From NCBI GenBank assembly GCA_013397455.1, contig VYZB01000120.1:207195-271194 (forward strand): a stretch of DNA of 64,000 nucleotides. Direction: 5' to 3'. The stretch is from Crotophaga sulcirostris. Lineage: Eukaryota; Chordata; Aves; Cuculiformes; Crotophagidae. Numbering within the stretch: the first letter of the stretch is position 1; every line of letters begins with the position of its first letter. Under the pieces are notes generated by a model that made no database searches, was not told where the DNA came from, and saw only the letters and a program-made list of their open reading frames with translations. The translations under genes were made by a program, and so were the position numbers. Shown in pieces: positions 57,501 through 64,000 of the stretch.

Positions 57501-57952
57501 TGCGGTGATGCCTTGCAGCAAACGCAAACCAGGCTTCTCCAGGAAGGAGAGAGGGTACGTGGCACCAGCTAGTGCGGTCTGAGCACTTACAGCCTTGGGA
57601 GCAGCTGCCTTTATGACTCTCTTCAGCAGCTGCTGTAGGTAAGGTTTCTGTAAGGTCCCTGGTGAATTTTAAACCAGCACAAACAAAAGTATGGGAAGGT
57701 TGCTGCCTTCCTGGCCCACGTCTGCCATGCTTGGAACAGGTCTGGTTCAGGCTGTACCAATTAGTGTGTAATAATATAATTGTTGTTCACATTAGTACCA
57801 CTATAGGGATTGGGAAGAAACAAACCTTTATACAGGAATATGTGGTAAAATAAAAGGGAATACTTTCTTTTTATAGCTCTATGGGCCCCAAATCAATTGA
57901 GCAGGTTACCTGTTCAGCAGTCAGCATGGTCAGTAATTAATAGTTTCACTGT

Positions 57953-58013
57953 AAGCTTAAATATCCGAGCTTATCCAAGTTTCCGAGCTTATCCAAGTTT
58001 CCAAGCTTAAATA
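57953..58013. repeat. 18-bp tandem repeat, about 2.5 units
   Basis: Two exact 18-bp units (57964-57981 and 57982-57999) are followed by a partial unit. The block is bounded on both sides by the same 11-mer AAGCTTAAATA (57953-57963 and 58003-58013). Confidence 0.85.
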
Positions 58014-58175
58014 ACACTCTTGGAGATGACTGTTTTCTCTCAACTGGGAAAATAAGAACCTGTATGTTTTTCCTTCAGGAAGAGACTGTTCAGGATCTTT
58101 GACAAGAGTTAAACTGGATTTTGGAGGTGGGGAAAGGAGGAAAAACTTTATATAATAATCTGTATCAAAATGATT

Positions 58176-58189
58176 CACACACACACACA
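58176..58189. repeat. CA microsatellite
   Basis: Seven CA units. Confidence 0.75.
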
Positions 58190-61100
58190 ATCTGGTTATT
58201 ATCAGTTAATCTGTGATTGCATTTCTCAAGTGCTCTGTCCTCACCCTGTAACCTTCCTGTGGCATGACGTATTAATACATGCAGTCAGCCACAATATTGA
58301 TAAAGGTCTTTAGCCAAGTCCACTTCCTGGTGATGAATTTTGCACCCTTGTAAAGCAAATTACATTTCTGAAATTCAGATTGTGGAAAGCCTTCTGGAAC
58401 AATGTGCTAAAGGCTGCAGAGCTGATTTGGGAGGTGTCTGCTGGAAGTCTAGACAAGAACCAGGAAGGTATTCAGGCAGTTAATCCTTTTGAGACTTCTA
58501 TTTTTTCCACTAATTTCAATAGGGAATTATGTGCCAAATTAGGAGCCGAGTGTTCAGGTACACTGAGTTTGAACTGGGCTTCTTAGGTCTTAATTTCAGT
58601 CCTTAAATTTTGTAAGTGGTGTGATGGGTATTTTTTGACTTACAGGAAGAGTAATTGTCACACTGATTTCCCCTCCCTGCCAGTACTGCAGGAATTACTC
58701 TACCAGATGACTGGCACTGCCTGGTATTCAAGTCCCTAACGAGGACTATAGGGTGCTCCGTATAGAGCACTGTTTAGAAAGGGAATTTCTCAATAATCCC
58801 TTCAGTTCCTGGAATTTTATGCCCTGAAGTAGGAGACAGGCTACCTGTGGTAACTTTTTATCCTGTTTTATCAATGTTATCTAATTGCAACCATGACTGT
58901 TCCCCTTGAAGGCTTAAGCTTTCTTAGATTTCAGAATATTTTGGTCTCAGGTATGACACAGTGTATCGCTACTTGACAAATAAATGATGAATTATGTAAG
59001 AAAAATCTCCTTATTTGTTTCAAATCTGTAGCTTTTACGTTTTGTCCCCTACTCCCAGTATTGAAGAAAGGTGTAAATGGCAGAGCCGTTCCTCTGCTCT
59101 GCATCTCTAGGCTTCTCTCATGGTTACTTCTTACCCATCCGAGGGAATAATGTCATCCCTGTTGTCATCAAGCTCTGAGGAATAATCCTATCAAAATACA
59201 AAAATCCTGAGCTGATGAAAAGGTGTCCTCTAATACACAGAATTTTCATATAGCAGAGGAAGTGGGGTTGGGGCAAAGTGATGCTGGAGTGATACTGTCC
59301 CTGCTCCTTAGGACCTAACCCTTGCTGAAATAGATCCGTGGGAGACACCAGCTAAAATGATGTATGGGTTGTCCTGAATTACACTGAACATCGGGCTGGT
59401 ACCCTAAAGAGATGCCACAGAAACATCAGTGAGTTGCTTTTGTCCCATCAGACGGTTGTAGCGGTGACAGCTCTATGGGACTCTTCTTGTACCTGGTGAA
59501 ACACGTGGGATTGTAGGGCATCCTGCCTGGGATGCCATGGGTGGGAAGGTGTCCTGAGGAAGGCCTGCCAGTGGTCCTGCAGCCGGGCAACGCTTCAGTT
59601 GAGTGTTCAATGTTTGGAGCACGTACCTGGGCTCAACCCCCGCCAGCAAACACTAGTCTGCACGGCAGACTCCTGCCTCTTGTGCCAGGGTCAGAGCAAG
59701 CGGTGCCTGGCGGGAGACAGGTGAAAAGATCGTGAAAGAAGCAGCTATCAGCTGGTGACTTGTGCTGGGAGGCAGCAGGCGAGTAACCTTGCTCCATTTT
59801 ATGGTAGTTCTTCACCTGCAAGTGCCCGCTGTGAGTGAAATTGCCTGGGCTGGTGCTGTCCTTTATCAATTTCGCTCTCAGCAGGGTCTGCAGGTGAAGC
59901 ATTTCATTGTGGGAGTCTGACTCTGCTCTCTCCTTGAAGCCTGAAATAGAAAGTGGGGAAAGGAAAGAAGGTAATAAACAGCTGGAGAAAAGCAAAAGCA
60001 GGGCAGAGAGTGGCAAGAAGGTAATTCTTAAACGGTAATTCAGTGCACCCAGCCCTCTGATTCTGGGAAAATTTGACACTGAAAAGAGCTTTACTTGGCT
60101 ATCTTAAGCTTTATACTTAGAAGTAGAAGAACTTTGTAATTAGAAAAGAAAAACTATGGTGAATAATGTTATGTTTAAAATACTATGTAAGATGATGTGG
60201 TTAAAATGAAAAGATAATTTTCTTGATCTTCAGCCTAACAGAGAATTACAGTGGCAGTTTCTGGAAGAAATCCAGGCAAAAATTATTTTTCCTGTTTTTC
60301 TGAAGTCTCCATTTCAGATGCAGATCACACTCCTCACTGAAAGCGTATAAATATGCTTTGATTTGTTTGTTTATTTTTGTTGTTGCCTTTTTTTAAGACA
60401 ACCTACATGTGACTTCCAGTGTTGCTGAGCACCTGATACCAGTTCCCTTGACTTCAGAGAGAACAACAGCATCCAAGATGAGAACAGTGCAAAATCAGTA
60501 ACCGCATCTGAACATCTGACTGCTTATTACTGGAGAAAGGAGCCCGTTGCTTCAGGGATGGGGATGTTGATGCAGCTTTTAAGTTCACAGACCCATCTTC
60601 CAGCAAGTTACTTCCTAAGGTTTATGGGGAGTGGGGGACAGCACAGACCTGAAGCATTTGAGCTGGCTCCTGGCTCTTAGGGGGAATTGCTTGCGTGGAG
60701 ACTAGGAGGCTGATTGCAGAGCTGCATGCATCCTGCTTCAGCTCTCATGAGCTGATACCTTGAACCACGTCCCTTGTGGAGTAGGAGACACAGGGAAGTG
60801 ATGCCTATACCTCCTATACATCTCAAAGCACCAGAAACTCTGTCCTAGATATGTGTTTAGGAGGGAACTTCACCCTGTAGCCCATCCCTGAAGTTTTGAG
60901 GATAAAGAGCGGCTTTTTGTTTCAGAGACGTGATGTGTACGCAGCTGTACCTGGTGGCTTGCAGTTTGCTGCTGGTTAATGTGGGAAAACTGGTTGAGAA
61001 GCTGCTGCTGGAGGAAGGTGATCTGGGTGGAAAAGATCGCAGATCAACAGAGCTCAGGTTTCAGGAGAGGAAGGGAACGAAAGCAATGGACTAATCAACT

Positions 61101-63377
61101 TAAACCAGAAGATTTCAACCCGCTCAAAGAATTGGTGAATGCAGTCTTGTGGAAAGGAATTTTAATGGGAAAGGAAGCCCGGGAGAACTGTTGGCTTCTA
61201 AAAGAGGCGCCGAAGATGTGACAAAAAACTGCCCTGGTGCAGGAGGCTTACAGTAAGAACAGGGAGAGGCCAGTGTGGCCATGTAGGAAGATGATGCGAC
61301 AGTCAAAAATGTTGGTTTAAAAGGTGGCTTGCAGGCAGACAGTACAAGGAAACCTTCTAATGCTGTCCCATATGACACTCTCATGAGCAAACTAGGGACA
61401 CGTGAGCTTAAACTACTGTAAAATAGGGCAAAAAGGAGGAAGAGGATGAGGCAAATGTGTGGAAGACAGAAGAGGAAGAAAGAGATGTGGAGGGGAAAGA
61501 AGGCACAAAATGGGATAATTGGTTTTCTTTGAGAATAACAAAAAATATCCAAAATAAAAACCTGACAGAGTATTACATATCTAGTGTTGCAGTTTCACGC
61601 AAACACCTTTGTCTTCACAGCAGTGGTGTGTGACTGTAAATAGAGCCTGATTTGCCAGATCAGTATATACAAACCTGCTCCATGCTAACAAAAATATTAA
61701 GATCTTTTATGTGGAGCTTTTCGTTTTCTCAAATGAAAAAGAAAAGTGAGCAAACCCACTGCAGCTCCTCCCATAAGGAAGTTCCTCTTTATATTCTAGA
61801 GGGTGAGGTCTCTTAAGTTCTGCAAATTTGAATGATTAAAAAAAAATAAAGAGGTGCATTTTTCTAATGGGTAGATTACAAGAGGTTGTTTTACCAGCTC
61901 CCACCCACAAACTGGTTTAGTCGCATTACTTGCCCTGATTTACAATTGAACTTCTTTCTTAGGTGCCCCACTGCCTTTTGCAAAGTGACTTATTAGGAGT
62001 GCTTAGATAATTCAGGGGAAGGAGTGCACCAGGAGCAGAGGTGGGGGTGCTGGTATTGATTTTTGTGTAACTTCTCCACTGAGATCGTTTTTTAAGCATT
62101 ACTTCAAAAGCTTTATAAAAGTTTGTCAGTATGTCACAATCAGTAACAGGATGGAGGTTTAGACTAAATTTAATTAAATAAGCAATCAATGGGATTAGGA
62201 TGTCAAAATTAGGGGAATTATAATCTCTGTTGTTCTGTGTTATAAATTCATTGTAAACTAGAGGAATGCTGGAAATTTTGAATTACATTCTGATTTATGT
62301 CTTCCATATCTCACCAAACGTAATAAGATTATGTAGATTGCAGATAAACACAAAATTACCTCTTTAATTTATGACTGGTGGGAGAGAGGTTGATCAGATG
62401 TGAAAAAATCTATGCATATTATTTCCATAAAAAAGAGACAGAAATACCTGGGAAGTTCTGGTGAAGAGATGATGGCTCTCTCAGTGACCTTTTCTCTTTG
62501 AAAATTACAGTACATTCTCTGGGAAAATCACTTGCTGCGCTATATATGATCACTGTGCAGACAGGCAGGAGCAGAAAATAGAGGCTGTAGTGAAAAGAAT
62601 CTCACCTGATGTGTGAGTTTGCTAATGAAGCAAATCTCAGGATACTTATAATGAAAATAATCTATAAACACTCCTGTATGGTGAGTAGGGCTACAAAGGT
62701 TATGTTGTTCTGCTCAGAAAGAGGTGTTCCTTTGCCGTTCTTGGATTTGGATGAGCAGGAATACCGTGCAGTGCTGGGTTTTTTTCATTTTTTTTTTTAG
62801 GTCATCTCCTAAATAGTACGGCTTTGTAATGTGCAGAACACTTGCAGTCCTAAATGAAAATAATAGAGAATTTAAGTGTGGAAAGGGTGATTACAGTTCC
62901 GACATTACATGGTGCTGCAGCTGTATTCACATATACTCAAACTGGGTGCACTGGCTGGTATATTGTGTTTGACAATGCTACTTCAGTATGGATGAGTTTC
63001 TATACTCTGTTCCTCTTTCATATAGATGAGTGAAAGCAGAGTGGTAATCTGGGAGACTGGCAACGCCCATGGCAGTGCAGTCTATGGATTCATATGGACA
63101 AAAAAAAAAAACAATCCATGATGGCTTGACCTGCCAAGAATGGTGAATCTGGAAGCAGTTACAGACAATCAACAGCATTCACATGATCAAGCTGAATGGA
63201 AAATGCATGCAGCTGAATATGCAACCCATGCATTCATTGCTCTGAGTTGAGTGGCATGTTTGGATTATGTGTCTACTTGTGTATGTAGTGTTGCATTGAC
63301 TGTTTGCAGCTCCTCTGAAATTGTGTCTGTGCTGGTGAGGTAGGCCATCACCTAATTTTTATGTAAGGAAACGAGAA

Positions 63378-63955
63378 CATAGAATCACAGAAATGTTGTT
63401 TGGATGGGACCCTGGAGATCACCCTCCTCAAAACAGGACTATGACCAACACAATACAATTACGTTAGCTGTGCCTTTGTCCAGCAAAGATGTGAACCTTC
63501 AAGGAAGGAGCTTCAACCACCTCTCTGAACCACTTAGTGGAGAAGGTTTTCCTAGTGGCCAGTCCGAACCTCCCCATCTGCCATGTGTGGCTGTTGCCCC
63601 TTGCTACATCCTCTGGCATCACCAAAACAAGTTTGGCTCTGTCATCTTTATACCTGCTCTTCAGGCAACTGCAGGCCACTGTTCAATGACCCTTTCAGCT
63701 CCTCCTCACAGAGAGAAATAATCCCAGCTCCTTCCACCTGTCTCACACTGCACCTGTGCTCCACACCCTGGACCATGCTGGCAGCCCTCAGCTGGATCTC
63801 TCCAGTTTTTCCTCATCCTCCTTGAAGCAGTAGTTCCAAAAGAGGATGCTGTACTCCAGGTGCAGACCTACCAATGCCATGCAGAAGTCCAGTTCAATCT
63901 GCTGGCCAACCACCCTCCTCCCAACACTGCTGAGCACAAAATTTGCAGTTATTTG
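63378..63955 (-). mobile_element. CR1 LINE 3' fragment
   Basis: An antisense CR1 starting CATAGAATCACAGAAATG. The interior carries CTTCAACCACCTCTCTGAAC and GATGCTGTACTCCAGGTGCA, typical of another CR1 subfamily. Its inner limit near 63955 is approximate. Confidence 0.8.
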
Positions 63956-64000
63956 GTCTTCTTGTAATTTTTCACATTTTTCACTGGTGACACAATAACA

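Larger units (their letters stand above)
54117..63377. other. Intergenic region upstream of TM9SF2, no gene recognised
   Basis: About 9.3 kb without a recognisable coding exon. A slightly CpG-richer patch lies at 57470-57640 and ends near a GTAAGG donor-like site. Open frames of 148 codons (59633-60079, minus) and 142 codons (61124-61552, minus) show no family motif. Confidence 0.5.

Noticed and set aside
59633..60079. 148-codon minus-strand open frame with a hydrophobic N-terminal stretch
   Set aside because: The Leu/Phe-rich start resembles a signal peptide, but there is no family motif, conserved domain or promoter context, and a frame of this size is expected by chance in 64 kb.
61124..61552. 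142-codon minus-strand open frame rich in Phe and Leu
   Set aside because: It derives from a purine-rich (GGAAGAAAGAG-like) low-complexity stretch on the plus strand; no domain visible.
1..64000. Search for CRISPR arrays, operons, tRNA or rRNA genes
   Set aside because: No regularly spaced identical repeats, no bacterial-type gene packing and no cloverleaf or rRNA-like segment recognised by eye. The CR1 tails are interspersed repeats, not an array.
1..64000. Endogenous retrovirus or other viral insertion
   Set aside because: No paired LTRs, primer-binding site or retroviral protein motif was recognised. The only reverse-transcriptase remnant belongs to a CR1 LINE.

Overview
This window is vertebrate nuclear DNA, almost certainly from a bird. 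It has long AT-rich non-coding stretches and a spliced gene with GT-AG introns. Many copies of the avian LINE CR1 are present, recognised by the 3' end that reads TTCCAACC...ATTCTATGATTCTATG. A CpG-island promoter and a 703-base run of N show that this is a draft assembly. The species cannot be named from the window.

The only protein-coding gene I can support is TM9SF2 (transmembrane 9 superfamily member 2, an endosome/Golgi nonaspanin). It lies on the minus strand from 51828 (ATG) to 22633 (TGA). All 17 coding exons were located by translating the minus strand and matching splice phases. They join without frame error into 1953 nt, or 650 residues plus stop. The protein has a signal peptide, a lumenal domain, nine membrane segments and a C-terminal KVD. 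A CpG-island promoter with GC boxes, ETS-type and CRE-half motifs lies at about 51830-52110. A degenerate ~20-bp minisatellite lies just upstream of it (52135-52945). The assembly gap (50911-51613) and a CA/CCCTC-rich tandem array (about 50690-50910) lie inside intron 1.

Layout: (1) 1-20283, intergenic, with scattered CR1 fragments, two copies of a ~200-bp hAT-like MITE, one 561-bp internally deleted mariner with both termini, and a 0.94-kb 5'-truncated CR1. (2) 20284-22632, probable TM9SF2 3' UTR. (3) 22633-51828, TM9SF2, nearly free of CR1 except in introns 1 and 4; intron 1 carries a CR1 nested inside another CR1 in opposite orientation. (4) 51829-52953, promoter and minisatellite. (5) 52954-64000, intergenic DNA with three CR1 copies and no recognisable gene.

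I found no tRNA, rRNA, CRISPR array or retroviral gene, and no convincing second gene. Most other open frames are repeat-derived or chance. I did not find an undescribed biological system. The points that merit a second look are repeat architecture and assembly issues around the TM9SF2 promoter and intron 1.
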